From Fallopia convolvulus (taxonomy: Eukaryota > Streptophyta > Magnoliopsida > Caryophyllales > Polygonaceae): DNA of 64,000 nt. The DNA lies in assembly GCA_964016875.1 (NCBI GenBank), contig OZ024724.1:43143820-43207819 (forward strand). Direction: 5' to 3'. A model generated the notes under the pieces. The model searched no databases. It was not told the DNA's origin and saw only the letters and a list, made by a program, of their open reading frames with translations. This document shows positions 22,786 to 34,243 of the stretch, piece by piece; position 1 is the stretch's first letter, and the number at the start of each line of letters is the position of its first letter. The translations under genes and the position numbers were made by a program.

Positions 22786-25700
22786 GTGAATATTCCGCTA
22801 CTCAAGCTTATCAAGAGCATTCCCCGCTATGCTAAATTTTTGAAGGAGTTATGTACGGTCAAGCGGAATCAAAAGGAAAAAGGGAAGCAAAAGATCAAGG
22901 TCAGTGAGGAAATCTCAACGGTCTTCCAAAGACGATTGGCACAAAAATGCGAGGACCCAGGTATGTTCACTATCCCTTGTATCATAGGTGAGAGAAAATT
23001 TGAAAAGGCTATGCTAGACTTAGGTGCTTCTATCAATGTTTTGCCTTATTCAATTTATGAGTCTCTTGAGCTAGGTCCATTGCATGCAACAACTGTAGTT
23101 ATTCAATTGGCTGATAGGTATAACGTTTACCCAAAGGGGATAATAGAAGATGTGCTTGTTATGGTTGATAAGTTGATTTTCCCTGCTGATTTTTACGTAC
23201 TTGAAATGGAACATGACAAGCATGCTGCTCCAATCCTTTTAGGTAGACCATTCCTAAAGACAGCCAAAACTAAAATTGATGTGTATAGTGGTTCATTAAC
23301 CATGGAGTTTGATGGGGAAAAAGTGGAATACAATATCTATGATGCTATGAAATTCCCCTATGATGTTCATTCTTTGTGTTCAATTGATGTGTTAGGTACT
23401 CTTGTGCAAGATTTCTTTGACATTAATGATCATGATGAATTGCAATCTACACTTGAAAACTCTATGGTTGATAAAGATGAAGTGGAATTTATGCTTAATG
23501 ATGATATGCAAGAAATTGTAGCCGAGTTGAACGCTCACTATGAGCGACCACTCTTGCTACCGGGCTCAAAGCCCATTCCACTAACTTTGCCAAGCGAGAA
23601 GCTTTTTCCCTCTATTGTACAGGCTCCACAGGTAGAGCTCAAACAACTACCGGACCACCTCAAGTACGCTTTTCTAGGTGATGGAGATACTCTACCGGTG
23701 ATAATTTCAAACAAGCTGACTCAAGATCAAGAATACCGGTTGTTGGATGTTTTAAGGGAGTATAAATCCGCTATAGGATGGACTATTTCTGACATTAGAG
23801 GAATAAGCCCCTCTACTTGTATGCATAGAATCCTATTGGAGGATGAAGCAAAGCCTTCAAGACAACCACAAAGGAGGTTGAACCTGCCTATGATGGAAGT
23901 TGTGAAGAAGGAGGTCCTGAAACTTCTTCAAGCAGGAATGATTTTTCCCATATCGGATAGCAAATGGGTAAGTCCTACTCAGGTCGTTCCTAAGAAAGGT
24001 GGAATCACGGTGAAGGAGAATCAAGATGGTGAGCTAATTCCAACAAGAATTCAAACCGGGTGGCGTGTATGCATCGATTACCGAAAGCTCAACACGGTAA
24101 CCCGTAAAGACCATTTTCCTTTACCTTTTATTGACCAAATGCTTGAGCGACTTGCGGGTCGTTCCTTCTATTGTTTCTTGGATGGGTATTTAGGTTATTT
24201 TCAGATAGCAATTGCACCCGAGGATCAAGAGAAGACAACATTTACTTGCCCATTTGGCACATTCGCTTACAGAAGAATGCCATTTGGTCTATGTAATGCA
24301 CCCGCAATTTTCCAAAGGTGTATGGTCAGTATATTTTCTGAATACATAGAAAACTTCATTGAAGTCTTTATGGATGATTTCACCGTTCATGGCAATGATT
24401 TTGATTCTTGTTTAACTCACTTGACACTTGTGCTAAAACGTTGTGAAGAAACTAACCTTTGTCTTAATTCTGAAAAATGCCATTTTATGGTAGAGCAGGG
24501 CATAGTGTTAGGTGATATAGTGTCATCTAAAGGGATTGAAGTTGATAAGGTAAAGGTTGAAGTAATTCAATCCTTGCCTTATCCTACTAATGTTCGGGAA
24601 GTACGTTCTTTTCTTGGTCATGCAGGTTTTTACCGTAGGTTCATTAAAGACTTCTCCAAGATCGCTTCACCCCTTTTAGAGTTACTCAAGAAGGATGTGA
24701 CCATTGACTTTAATGAAGCTTGTAAAAAAGCTTTTGATGAGTTGAAGGCTCGCCTCACCACTACACCAATAATTCAACCCCCAGATTGGTCCCTACCTTT
24801 TGAGCTGATGTGTGATGCAAGCGACTATGCGGTAGGAGCAGTTTTGGGCCAAAAGATTGGTAAGGCTTCTCATGTTATCCATTATGCTTCTATGACTCTT
24901 AATGAAGCACAAAAAAATTATTACACCACCGAGAAGGAACTCTTGGCGGTGGTGTTTGCTTTGGAAAAGTTTCGGTCTTATTTGCTAGGTACAAAGGTGA
25001 TCGTCTACACGGATCATGCCGCCCTTCGTTACTTGTTGACGAAGAAGGAGGCAAAGCCCAGGTTGATTAGATGGATCTTATTGTTGAGTGAATTCAACAT
25101 TGAGATCAAAGACAAAAAGGGGGCGGAAAACGTGGTGGCAGATCATCTTAGTCGCTTAGTTTATGAGGGGGAACGATGTGCTCAAATCACACCGATTAGA
25201 GAAGAATTTCCAGATGACACCTTGTTTTCGGTACGTGTACTTCAACCTTGGTATGCTCATTTGGTAAATTTTCTTGTTTCGAGTGTGTTTCCTCCTAGCT
25301 TTAGCAAGGCCCAAAGGGATAAACTCAAGAGTGAAGCACGATACTATGTGTGGGACGATCCATATCTTCGGAAACATTGTTCCGATCAGGTAATCCGGTG
25401 TTGTCTTCCGGATAATGAGGTAACTTCAGTTTTATCATTTTGTCATTCTTATGCTTGTGGGGGGCATTTCAGTGCTAGGAAAACCGCTAGGAAAGTATTG
25501 GATGCAGGATTCTTTTGGCCTACAATCTTTCGGGATGCATATGCCTTTTGCAAATCCTGTGACCGATGCCAAAGGGTCGGAAATATATCCCGAAGGGATG
25601 AAATGCCTCAAACTTCAATTATCTTTTATGAGGTATTTGATGTTTGGGGTATAGATTTCATGGGCCCCTTTCCTAGCTCTTACGGGAATATTTATATATT

Positions 25701-26538
25701 ATTAGCGGTGGACTACGTTTCCAAATGGGTGGAAGCGAAGGCCACCAAGAATGATGATTCCCGAGTTGTGGCAGATTTTTTAAAGGCACATATATTCTCA
25801 AGATTTGGGATTCCTAGAGCTTTAATTAGTGACAAGGGATCCCATTTTTGCAACCGAATGATCAGTGCGCTCTTGAAGAAATATCATGTCACACATAGGA
25901 TTTTTACGGCCTACCACCCACAAACGAATGGCCAAGCTGAGGTATCTAACAGAGAGATCAAAGCCATTCTTGAGAAGATGGTGTCGCCAAACCGGAAGGA
26001 TTGGACTACTCGCTTAGACGATGCTTTATGGGCGTATAGGACGGCTTACAAAACACCGATTGGAATGTCGCCTTTTCGGTTGGTGTTTGGTAAAGCTTGT
26101 CATCTTCCGGTGGAGATCCAACACCGAGCTTATTGGGCTGTGAAGAATTATAGTCTGCAGATGGATGAAGCCGGTGAGTTGAGGAAGCTTCAGTTGCAAG
26201 AGCTTGAGGAATTACGATTAGAAGCTTATGACAACGCGACCATATACAAGGAAAAGACCAAAGCTTGGCATGACAAGAAAATATGGAGGAAAATTTTTAA
26301 GGTAGGTGATAAGGTTTTGCTATATCAATCTAGACTCAAACTTTTTCCAGGTAAGCTGAGGTCGAGATGGACGGGGCCGTTCATAGTAGCTCAGACGTAT
26401 CCTCATGGAGCGGTGGAAATTTATGATGAAGCCACTCATTCGCTACAAAAGGTGAATGGTCAGCGTTTGAAGCCCTATTTTGAAGGATTTAGCAATGCTA
26501 TTCTTGAAGAAACGATTTTGAACGAACCAAACACATGA
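22786..26538 (+). CDS. pol: Athila Pol: protease, RT, RNase H, integrase, intact 1250 codons
   Basis: Single uninterrupted frame, an internal part of the gag-pol polyprotein, so the first codon (GTG at 22786) only follows the last stop. Protease has the Athila-type LDLGAS (Asp about 78) and [10 protein letters not shown] has [23 protein letters not shown] and the catalytic FMDDF (Asp 530 and 531). RNase H has [13 protein letters not shown] (Asp 677), [15 protein letters not shown] and DHLSR. Integrase has a zinc-binding H887, H894, C925, C928 set and catalytic D957, D1016 and E1052 with the classic 35-residue spacing. A C-terminal [18 protein letters not shown] segment follows, with no chromodomain. 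All key residues are present, so the enzyme set looks functional even though gag is broken. Confidence 0.95.
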   Translation: MNIPLLKLIKSIPRYAKFLKELCTVKRNQKEKGKQKIKVSEEISTVFQRRLAQKCEDPGMFTIPCIIGERKFEKAMLDLGASINVLPYSIYESLELGPLHATTVVIQLADRYNVYPKGIIEDVLVMVDKLIFPADFYVLEMEHDKHAAPILLGRPFLKTAKTKIDVYSGSLTMEFDGEKVEYNIYDAMKFPYDVHSLCSIDVLGTLVQDFFDINDHDELQSTLENSMVDKDEVEFMLNDDMQEIVAELNAHYERPLLLPGSKPIPLTLPSEKLFPSIVQAPQVELKQLPDHLKYAFLGDGDTLPVIISNKLTQDQEYRLLDVLREYKSAIGWTISDIRGISPSTCMHRILLEDEAKPSRQPQRRLNLPMMEVVKKEVLKLLQAGMIFPISDSKWVSPTQVVPKKGGITVKENQDGELIPTRIQTGWRVCIDYRKLNTVTRKDHFPLPFIDQMLERLAGRSFYCFLDGYLGYFQIAIAPEDQEKTTFTCPFGTFAYRRMPFGLCNAPAIFQRCMVSIFSEYIENFIEVFMDDFTVHGNDFDSCLTHLTLVLKRCEETNLCLNSEKCHFMVEQGIVLGDIVSSKGIEVDKVKVEVIQSLPYPTNVREVRSFLGHAGFYRRFIKDFSKIASPLLELLKKDVTIDFNEACKKAFDELKARLTTTPIIQPPDWSLPFELMCDASDYAVGAVLGQKIGKASHVIHYASMTLNEAQKNYYTTEKELLAVVFALEKFRSYLLGTKVIVYTDHAALRYLLTKKEAKPRLIRWILLLSEFNIEIKDKKGAENVVADHLSRLVYEGERCAQITPIREEFPDDTLFSVRVLQPWYAHLVNFLVSSVFPPSFSKAQRDKLKSEARYYVWDDPYLRKHCSDQVIRCCLPDNEVTSVLSFCHSYACGGHFSARKTARKVLDAGFFWPTIFRDAYAFCKSCDRCQRVGNISRRDEMPQTSIIFYEVFDVWGIDFMGPFPSSYGNIYILLAVDYVSKWVEAKATKNDDSRVVADFLKAHIFSRFGIPRALISDKGSHFCNRMISALLKKYHVTHRIFTAYHPQTNGQAEVSNREIKAILEKMVSPNRKDWTTRLDDALWAYRTAYKTPIGMSPFRLVFGKACHLPVEIQHRAYWAVKNYSLQMDEAGELRKLQLQELEELRLEAYDNATIYKEKTKAWHDKKIWRKIFKVGDKVLLYQSRLKLFPGKLRSRWTGPFIVAQTYPHGAVEIYDEATHSLQKVNGQRLKPYFEGFSNAILEETILNEPNT

Positions 26539-26569
26539 GTGGTAATGCGTCAAGCTAATGACGTTAAAC

Positions 26570-26595
26570 AAGCGCTTCTTGGGAGGTAACCCAAG
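26570..26595 (+). promoter_or_regulatory. Conserved hairpin just after pol
   Basis: AAGCGCTT (26570-26577) is followed by CTTGGG-AGGTAA-CCCAAG (26578-26595), a 6-bp stem with a 6-base loop, 31 bases after the pol stop. The same place in the element at 45827-56195 reads CGGG-AGGCAA-CCCG (minus strand, 51829-51842). The stem changes on both sides and the loop is nearly constant. Function unknown; an RNA structure affecting the end of pol or expression of ORF3 is an inference. Confidence 0.6.
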
Positions 26596-26770
26596 CTTTG
26601 TTTTTAATTTTTATTTTATTTTCTAGATTTAGTTTTGTTTTTGGTTTGTTTTTGTGTGGTTTTCGGTTTGTTTTTGTTTTTCTTAGTTGTAGGTAAAGTC
26701 GGAAAATAGGTACACGCGGTACGAGGAGGTCAAGACGGCCTTGCATTCATGACCCGAGAATGAGTAAATC

Positions 26771-26945
26771 GAGGCCGAGTTACTGAGGCCGGAACACGAC
26801 TAACCCAGCCGGACCGCCCCCGCGCGATGACACTCAAACCGCGCCCTGGAAGGCGAACTTTCTGAGGCCAGAGCGTGGGCAAACCCGAGAGGGCGCGACC
26901 GCGCTCTCAGGGGTGCCAAACCGCGCTCCGGCCGGGTTCGGCGCA
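26771..26945 (+). repeat. GC-rich palindromic module between pol and ORF3
   Basis: Contains GGCGCGACCGCGCTCT and several AAACCGCGC(C/T)C copies, closely resembling the modules in the LTR (about 19828-19920 and 30867-30962) and the gag-protease linker (about 22496-22650). It stands out sharply from the AT-rich surroundings. Confidence 0.85.
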
Positions 26946-27470
26946 ATAAACCCAAAAAACCCCAAAAAAATTTCCATTCCCTCCTTCCTCATAAGGCCGC
27001 CGCACTTCTCCCTACTCCTCCTCCATTGAAGCCCCACATCCAAGCTCCATTGAAGGTCAAAACTCCAAATCAAGCCCGGATTTGCACTCCTAATCATCAA
27101 ACAAGTAAGATTTCTCACTTTTCTCTTCAAATTTCATCCCAAAATTGAAGATCTCAACCTAAAAATTTTCTAAATTAGGTTTTGCATAAAAACCTCAATT
27201 TAAGGGATTTTTAGGCCAAATTTCTTCAATTTGAGTTTAGATTCATCAATATTAGCATGATTATGAGTTAGTTTCATGTCTAGAACTTGAAAAGTCCATG
27301 ATTTCGAAATTCCTTAATTTTCATGCTAATTAATCTAGGTTAGTGGGGGAAGAGAGAGTTTTGAGCATAATTATTTCCTATTATTACTTGTTTGGTGGAT
27401 TGCTCTTGTCAGGGCAATCGAATTGTGCTTGCTTGTGGTGTTTTTGATTGTTGTGTAGGTGAACAAGACA

Positions 27471-28835
27471 ATGGGTAGAACTAAGGTTCCGGCTAATGCT
27501 CCTTCATGCTCGAGTCGTCCTCAAAGAGAAACTCGAGCAACCCGAGCGACATCAACTAGAGCTCAAAATGTTGCACCCTCTTCCTCTCGATCCCGAGCTC
27601 CACCTAGAGCTTCTTCCTCAAGCAATGGGATTACACCGACAACTTATGGTCTCCAATTCCGGGACATGAGGCATCTAGACTGGTTTGATCAATTGAAAGA
27701 GCGTGAAATCCAAGCTCCGAGATATATTGATTGGGATTTGTTGGAGGAGTTGGGTTTAGCTAGAGAATTGAGGAATATTGAGTTTAATCACAACTTGACT
27801 GTGTTGAGCATGAGATTGCCAGTTTACCGTAGCCTCGTGTTGGAATTCTTGAGCACATTGGAGGCTCATATCTTAGAGGGGCGATTTTCTAATGAAGGGC
27901 GGTGCACTTTTCAGCTAGGTGGGATGATGAGAACCATGACTCTTAATGATATCAACAAGTTGTTCAGATTTACCATGTACCAAATGAATATTCATAGATG
28001 GGAGTCTAGAGCCACTTTTATGGATGATGAAAAGTGGGCTCTCCTTTCTGGGACTGATGAGTACTTGCCTTCTAGAACCAAGGCGTCTGGAATTTCTCAT
28101 CCAATAATTCAAATTCTTCAGAGGTTCTTTGCTCACTCTATTACAGGCAGAGGAGAGGGTGAGAATAACTGTCCTAGGAAGGATATTTTTGTCCTTCGAG
28201 GTATTCTGGAAGGGCAAGAGGTTGACTTCGGTGCAGCTATGATGCATAACATGGAGCTCATGGTTAAGAGAAGTGCTGGTCGGATCGCTATGGGTGGTAT
28301 CATCACCAAGTTTTCCCAACACTTTGATATTGATTTGGAGCAGTGTGTGGGTAGGATTGATCCTCTTCCAATGAACTTGCTTTTCTACAACAAGATGAAG
28401 GTGCTATATGTGAAGAACAATCGGTACTATTGGGTGCTAGGCAACAGCTCTTTTACTATGAAGTTGCCTAATCCAGAGAGGGTGACGATAAAGGTTGGTT
28501 TGAAAAATGCTAACACATGGCTCATTCATCCTCAAGATGGTGATTTACCGGTTTCAGAAGTGATTGGAGGGACAAAGAGAAGAAAGAAATCAAGGGGTGA
28601 GGTTGAGGAAGCTAGTACTTCAATGGATGTCGATGAGGAGGACGAGGATGAGGAGTTTGAAGCAGCTCCTGAAGATATTGCAGCTGAAGATGATGATGGG
28701 GAAAATGATGAAGATGATGATGAGCACACTGAAGTGCCACCAATTCAGGAGTTTGAGCAACAAGGCCAAGGTGGTAACATGTCTACCACCCAATACAACC
28801 ATTTAGTGGAATTGATGGGAGGTTTGTCTACATAA
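27471..28835 (+). CDS. Athila ORF3 (Athila ORF-1/plant transposon protein family)
   Basis: Starts at ATGGGTAGAACT, 12 bp after a TTGTGTAG that resembles a splice acceptor. About 454 residues: a Ser/Arg/Thr-rich N-terminus, then the conserved globular domain (YGLQFRDMRHLDWFDQLKER, FQLGGMMRTMTLNDINKLF, MNLLFYNKMKVLYVKNNRYY), then a long Asp/Glu-rich tail. It occupies the env-like position of Athila elements, but I see no signal peptide or clear membrane segment here, so no envelope role is supported. Homologous text continues in frame past the TAA (THTRIDGMATDFNHF-like, to a second stop near 28929), so the C-terminus is probably truncated. The element at 45827 carries a counterpart at 49055-50665. 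Confidence 0.85.
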   Translation: MGRTKVPANAPSCSSRPQRETRATRATSTRAQNVAPSSSRSRAPPRASSSSNGITPTTYGLQFRDMRHLDWFDQLKEREIQAPRYIDWDLLEELGLARELRNIEFNHNLTVLSMRLPVYRSLVLEFLSTLEAHILEGRFSNEGRCTFQLGGMMRTMTLNDINKLFRFTMYQMNIHRWESRATFMDDEKWALLSGTDEYLPSRTKASGISHPIIQILQRFFAHSITGRGEGENNCPRKDIFVLRGILEGQEVDFGAAMMHNMELMVKRSAGRIAMGGIITKFSQHFDIDLEQCVGRIDPLPMNLLFYNKMKVLYVKNNRYYWVLGNSSFTMKLPNPERVTIKVGLKNANTWLIHPQDGDLPVSEVIGGTKRRKKSRGEVEEASTSMDVDEEDEDEEFEAAPEDIAAEDDDGENDEDDDEHTEVPPIQEFEQQGQGGNMSTTQYNHLVELMGGLST

Positions 28836-30587
28836 GTGAGTGGTTTGCACACTCGTATAGATGGCATGGCAACTGATTTCAACCATTTCCGGGGTTATGC
28901 TACGAGCCGTTTTGATTATGTTGATGAGTAGACCTGGTATTTGCATCAGAGGATGGACACATACACACCTGAGCAGGGTTATCAGCCGTATGCTTATCAG
29001 CCTTATCTCGGATATCCATCTCCTGAGTGGCCATACCCGGGGTACCCACGACCACCATCAGAGTAGATTCCCGAGTTTGACAAGTTCTTGTGATGAGGCC
29101 AATTTTCTTTTACTCTTATGTTTTTATTACTTTGAGGACAAAGTAATGTTTAAGCATGGGGGAAGGGGATTATTTATTTTGTCATGAGAACTTGGTTTAG
29201 TAGATCATATAGTTGCATGTGCATGTTTATTTTTATTTGTATGCATTGATTGAAAGTTTTGAAAATCTACTAAAAATATGAAAAAAATCAGAAAATTTGA
29301 AAAAATGGTTTGTTTGCATTTAGGATTCATTTTTCCCCTTGGAACCACTTGTTTGAAGAGTGAGCATGATTTCATATCCCATAACCGGTTAAGTTTATGA
29401 TGAAAGTTCTAAATAAGAATTGCTTAATTATGAAGGAGTATGCATGAAAGTGAAAACTTGAGCTAGTTATGAAGTTCTATCCAAAAATTTGCCTTGTGAG
29501 ATTTCTTTTGAGCCTTTACATGCCAATTTTGCATGATATTCTTGAGTGTATCACTTTGATTGTTTCAACTCTAGAACTTGCGTTTAGATTCTTTTTTCGA
29601 GGCCACATTATATGATTTGAATGCATGATGTAAAAGTGATTGAGGCAAATTTTTTTTAGCTCATTTATATCCTTATCCACCCTACATTATACCTTTGTTT
29701 ATGTAGCCGCATTGTTTTTGAGCCTTAGCCTTGTTTATTAGCTCCACAAAAATTAATCCTAGCCAAATAAGCTTGACCCTCATCCGGGAATTAGGATTTG
29801 ACTAGGGGAATTTTGTGGGTTAATTGTTGTACTTTGGGGTTTGTGAGGCAAGTTGAAAAGGTGTAATAGAAGGGAATGTCCAAAATGAAAAGTGTTGGAA
29901 AGTTTAAGGATGTTGGGAATGTTTAGTGAAAAATCTTTAAGTAAAGTTGGTTTGAAAGGTTGATTGAGATGAGTTGTATGTGTAAATTGCAAAGTATTCT
30001 TGTGAGAGAAGAATGAAAAAGAAAGAACAAATCTCAAATGGGTTTTGTGGAAAAGAAAATCAAAAGTTGAGCAAAAGAAATAAGTGCTTAAAAGAAAGTA
30101 ATGGAAGAAAGAGAAGTACAAGTTGGGAAGTTGTTGAGAGTGAGTGTTGATGTAATTTCGGTTTTAGTTGATTCTAGTTCCCGGATTTAGCACCACATGG
30201 CCATATAATGATCCCTTCCTACTTGTTTATACCTTGGCCCCATTACAACCTTGAAAAAAGACCTCATGATTTATGTTGTGCATTTGAACATTCGTGGTGG
30301 AGATTTAGTGCACTGATGCAAGCATATGGTAGTTGGCATTCAAAGATGATTTTTGAGCGAAAACACATACCTTTAAACACTTGAGTGTTGAGTGCAAACA
30401 CATATACCTTGGTGAGGGTTAGAATGGATTGATAGCTTGGTTTGAAACTTTCGATAAATGTATATAAAGATTTCATGGTTAAGTTTGTGCTTCTTGAAAA
30501 TGAACTACGTCATGACTTGCTTGTTTGTGGTGTGATTGATTTCTATGTCTTGCTTAAGGACAAGCAAGGTTCAAGCATGGGGGAATT
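28836..30587 (+). other. Athila 3' UTR with two polypurine-like tracts
   Basis: First the decayed ORF3 tail to about 29065 (proline/tyrosine-rich), then about 1.5 kb without coding content. A tract reading GAGGACAAAG...TTTAAGCATGGGGGAAGGGG lies at 29131-29168. A second reading AAGGACAAGC...TTCAAGCATGGGGGAA at 30554-30585 abuts the 3' LTR and is the working polypurine tract. The antisense open frame at 29780-30121 is low-complexity and probably chance. Confidence 0.75.
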
Positions 30588-31970
30588 TGATAGAGCATAT
30601 AGGTATAGGCTTTAGAGCATGTTTTTATTCTCATTATATGCATTTTTAGCTAGGATTTCATTCTAAGTTAAGTTTAGTTTTTATTTTCGTTTAGTTCGGA
30701 ATCTACGCGTCTTTGTGCATAATTGCAGGTCGGATGATGGAAGGCAGTAGATGGAAAGCTTAGGACGAACTTCGGGACGCATAGGAAGCATTGGAAATGA
30801 AGATGGAGGAAAAGAATTACAAAGGCAAGAAGTGAAGGCCAAACCGCGGAGTGAAGCCAAGACCGCGCCGAGGGGATAGAGTTGCTGCGGCGCCAGCACG
30901 GGCAAACCCGGGAGAGCGCGACCGCGCTCTAGGGTGTGTCAAACCGCGCTCTGGCGCGTCGACGCAGCATGGACTTGGGCTTTGTGAGATCTTGTGGGCC
31001 GACTTTCTTAATGTTTCTTTGGATATTTTTAGATCTTTTGGATATTTTTAGCATAATATAAATACTTTCTCTAGGTTTTATTTTGGATCTTATGCTATCT
31101 TTTTGAGTTTTATGCAATTTGGAGATTTGTGGGAGACAAACCCTAGTTTTGCAATTGAAGATCAATTTGACTTTTGTAAGTTTGATTTTTCTTTAATGTC
31201 GATTTCTAGCTAATTTTCTCATGTCCAACTAGTTAGTTGAAGTTGTGTGCATGATTGTTTGTGAGATTTGAATTATTTTAGTTTGCCTTGACTAGATTGA
31301 ATCTCTCCATGCTTAATTGATTAAATTCACTTAGGATTATAATAGCTTGATCACCTATTTTACTTCTAGGTTGAATTACAACTAGAATAATTAAATAGAC
31401 GGTGGAATTTGATTATTCATGGATGAATACTTTGATTAAACTTATAGACGGTGGAATAAGGTTAATCAAAGGCGGATAATTTAATCACAAGACTTCGTGA
31501 ATAGACGGTGGAATTCATGAATATTGTTTCTATTGAATGCTTTGAACTTAATTGCATGATCAACTTGACATAGAAGGTTTTATAGGTTAATTGATTAAAA
31601 GGTTGTTAAAGACGGTGTATATTAACAACCACAATAAGCTTGAATTCATAAATTCACAATAGATTAGTCAAGGGAAATTGAAATAAGGATAATCGATGAT
31701 CAAAACTCATGTATGCAATGGATACAAAACTAGTTGGACGCTTTTCTCCATATTTGAATCTCAACTTACTTTACTTGTTTAGTTTTAATTAGTTTAATTA
31801 CTTAGATTTTAGTTCATAGTCACAAAACCCCCCTTTCTACTTAGTAATATTATATAAATACGAATAATCTGATTCCTTGTGGGTTCGACCCTTGCTTCCA
31901 CTATACTTAGGTTAGAAAGTTAGGAATTTTCTTTGACAGTGCTTTTATAGCGACGTAAAAGTGCTCGTCA
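30588..31970 (+). repeat. Athila 3' LTR
   Basis: Same length and ends as the 5' LTR. Its GC module at about 30867-30962 contains the perfect inverted repeat GAGCGCG-AC-CGCGCTC. Differences from the 5' LTR are mostly single transitions and cluster slightly within the GC module. Confidence 0.95.
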
Positions 31971-32356
31971 AGCCCCAAGCGGGAAGCGAGGTATGGACTT
32001 AACGAGATTCTCCAACCCCAAGCGGTAAGCGAGGGATGGATTTAACGAGATTCTCCAACCCCAAGCGGGAAGCGAGGAGTGGACTTTACGAGATTCTCCA
32101 ACCCCAAGCAGAAAGCGAGGGATGGACTTAACGAGATTCTCCAACCCCAAGTGGGAAGCGAGGGATGGATTTAACGAGATTCTCCAACCCCAAGCGGGAA
32201 GCGAGGGGTGGACTTTACGAGATTCTCCAACCCCAAGCGGGAAGCGAGTGGTGGACTTTACGAGATTCTCCAACCCCAAGCGGGAAGCGAGGGGTGGACT
32301 TTACGAGATTCTCCAACCCCAAGCGGGGAGCGAGGGGTGGACTTAACGAGGTTTCC
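31971..32356. repeat. 43-bp minisatellite, right part (about 9 copies)
   Basis: Continuation of the array interrupted at 19549. Unit variants differ mainly at GGACTTAAC, GGATTTAAC or GGACTTTAC. 43 is not a multiple of three and the open frames through it have no homologue I recognise. It sits between the end of Tat integrase and the missing 3' LTR; Tat-lineage 3' UTRs are known to host tandem repeats. Confidence 0.93.
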
Positions 32357-32431
32357 ATTTTTGAGAGAGTTTTGAAAAGCCTGCAATCCTTTATTCACAA
32401 AAATTGTAAGGAACAATGGAGTTTGGAGAAT

Positions 32432-33505
32432 TTACATATAATATTTTTTGAGCCGCGCAACGTTCCATGTTTTGCTTAGGGTACGTCCCTCGCTGTCTTT
32501 GAGCTTAAAAGCTCCGGGCGCGACTTCTTTCCCGAGGAGATATGGACCCTCCCAGTTAGGGTCCAATTTGCCACCCTCGATACGTCTTAGAACGAGGTTT
32601 CCTGTGGCCAAAACTTGAGGTCTGACCTTCTTGTCGTGGTATACGGCGACACGCCGTTTGTATTCTCTAGAGCGTAGGTCAGCCACCTCGCGAAACTCGT
32701 CTCGGAATTGTAGCTCGACCTTAAGGTTGGACTCGTTTTCTTTCTCGTCGAAGTTGAACACTCTCGTTGATGGGACCAGGGTTTCTACGGGGACGAGCGC
32801 CTCCGCCCCGTAAGTTAGAGCGAAGGGTGTCTCGCCCGGTTCACGACGTGCGGTCGTGCGATATGTCTAGAGGACGAGCGGGAGTAATTCGGCCCAACGG
32901 CCTTGCGCCATGCCCAAGCGTTTCTTCAGGTCGGTCAGGATGCGGGCGTTGACATTTTCCACCTGACCGTTGGATTGGGGGTGGGCCACGGAAGAGAATT
33001 TGTGGGCTATGCCTAGTTCAGAGCAAAAGGTCTGAGTCTCTTCGCAGTCGAATTGGGGGCCATGATCAGTCATGATGGTCATGGGGACTCCGAAACGACA
33101 GACGAGGTTCTTCCATAGGAATTCGCAAACCTTTGCCCCGGTGATCTTCGCCATGGACTGCGCCTCAACCCACTTCGTGAAGTAGTCAACAATGACCAAG
33201 ATGTACTGCACTTGGCCAGCTGCTTTGGGAAAGGGCCCGAGGACGTCCATCCCCCACATCGCGAATGGGCATGGTGCGTGGATGGAGCGGAAACGGGAGG
33301 TCGGGGTGTGTTGGAGGTTCCCGTGCTTCTGGCACCCATCGCACCTTTGGACGTAAGCCTTCGCATCTTGTCGGAGAGTGGGCCAAAAGTACCCTAGATG
33401 GACGATCTTATGTGCCAAGGACCGCCACCCCGGGTGGCCTCCACAAACTCCCTCGTGCGCCTCGTAGAGGATGTGGTCCGCGACCTCGGGTGGTATGCAT
33501 AGCAA
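32432..33505 (-). pseudogene. Tat integrase, one in-frame stop
   Basis: The zinc-binding domain has H-H-C-C (HEGVCGGHPGW, then CDGCQKHG). The core has all three acids (WGMDVLGPFP, IMTDHGPQF, SNGQVENVNA). An in-frame TAG at about 32864-32866 follows LLPLVL where the family has Trp, so a TGG-to-TAG change is likely. The C-terminal domain follows in the same frame (NLVLRRIEGGKLDPNWEGPY, TWNVARLKKYY). There is no chromodomain, as expected for Tat. Apart from the stop it looks complete. Confidence 0.88.
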
Positions 33506-33616
33506 GTTGGGCTCAGCGTAGCCTCGGCGGTACAGCTAGTCACCGATGACGTAGTAGCGGGCTGCCTGCATTTTTAGCTTCATGGCCAGCGCGGGGTCCT
33601 CTGGGAGGACACCGCT

Positions 33617-34243
33617 CTATACATACCGCGTTATTGGGAACCTCCAGTCCTCGGTACTTATGGATAGGACCTCGCAGTTTACACTTCGCGAGAGTTTCCT
33701 CTCTATCATCACGTGGTTCCCTACCTCCAAGGGGAGGGAGGATCCCAATCTAGCGAGGGCATCAACCTTTGTATTCGAGTCTCGCATGATGGACTCTACC
33801 GCAAACGTTTCTAGGCACGATACCAAGGCCTTTACCTTCTCTCGGTAGGCAGGCAGGAATCCCGTCCTAGTGTCGTATTGGCCATTGAGTTGTCGCGCCA
33901 CCAGCTCAGAATCTGTGTAGACCCTGATTTTGCGGGCTCCGCTAAGGAGTGCCATCTCGATCCCGACAATCATAGCCTCGTACTCAGCATCGTTGTTGGT
34001 GGCTTCGAAGGCGAAGTTGAGGGCATACTCTGTCTTGATTGAGGGGCCAACGAGGAATACGTCGGCCCCGCCGCCGGCATCACATCGTGAGCCATCAACA
34101 AATACTTTCCATTCTTCCGAGCTTGTGTCGGTCTCGTGGAAGGTGACCTCTACCATGAAATCGGCGAGGGCCTGTCCCTTCATCGTGGTCCTCGGGAGGT
34201 AACTGATGTCGAGCTCGGAGAGCTTGACAACCCACTTCGTCAT
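33617..34243 (-). pseudogene. Second (archaeal-type) RNase H of the Tat element
   Basis: Located between RT-RNase H and integrase. Motifs are WKVFVDGSRCDAGGGA, FEATNNDAEYEAMIVG, VYTDSELVARQLNG and NTKVDALARLGS, giving the D-E-D-D set of an active RNase H. Such an extra RNase H between RT and integrase is a known Tat-lineage trait. A stop follows RFPITRYV at about 33614, before the linker to integrase, which stays in the same frame. A frameshift separates it from the RT side near 34240. Confidence 0.88.

Larger units (their letters stand above)
19550..31970 (+). mobile_element. Complete Athila-lineage LTR retrotransposon
   Basis: A 12,421-bp element with equal LTRs of 1383 bp (19550-20932 and 30588-31970), TG...CA ends and a perfect 5-bp duplication AGCCC at 19545-19549 and 31971-31975. 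The order is tRNA-Asp primer site, broken gag, intact protease-RT-RNase H-integrase frame, hairpin and GC-rich spacer, Athila ORF3, long 3' UTR, polypurine tract. Counting LTR differences by eye gives about 33 of 1383 (2.4%), a recent insertion. It landed inside a minisatellite of the Tat 3' region. Confidence 0.97.

Noticed and set aside
27471..28835. Envelope glycoprotein gene of an endogenous plant retrovirus
   Set aside because: Position is env-like, but no signal peptide, membrane anchor or glycoprotein traits are visible; the sequence fits the Athila ORF family of unknown function.
29780..30121. Antisense open frame of 113 codons in the Athila 3' UTR
   Set aside because: Phe/Ser/Leu-rich translation of purine-rich DNA, no start context, no homologue recognised.
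31971..32356. Possible repeat protein encoded by the minisatellite
   Set aside because: The unit length of 43 is not a multiple of three, so the apparent peptide repeats come from rotating frames of a non-coding array.
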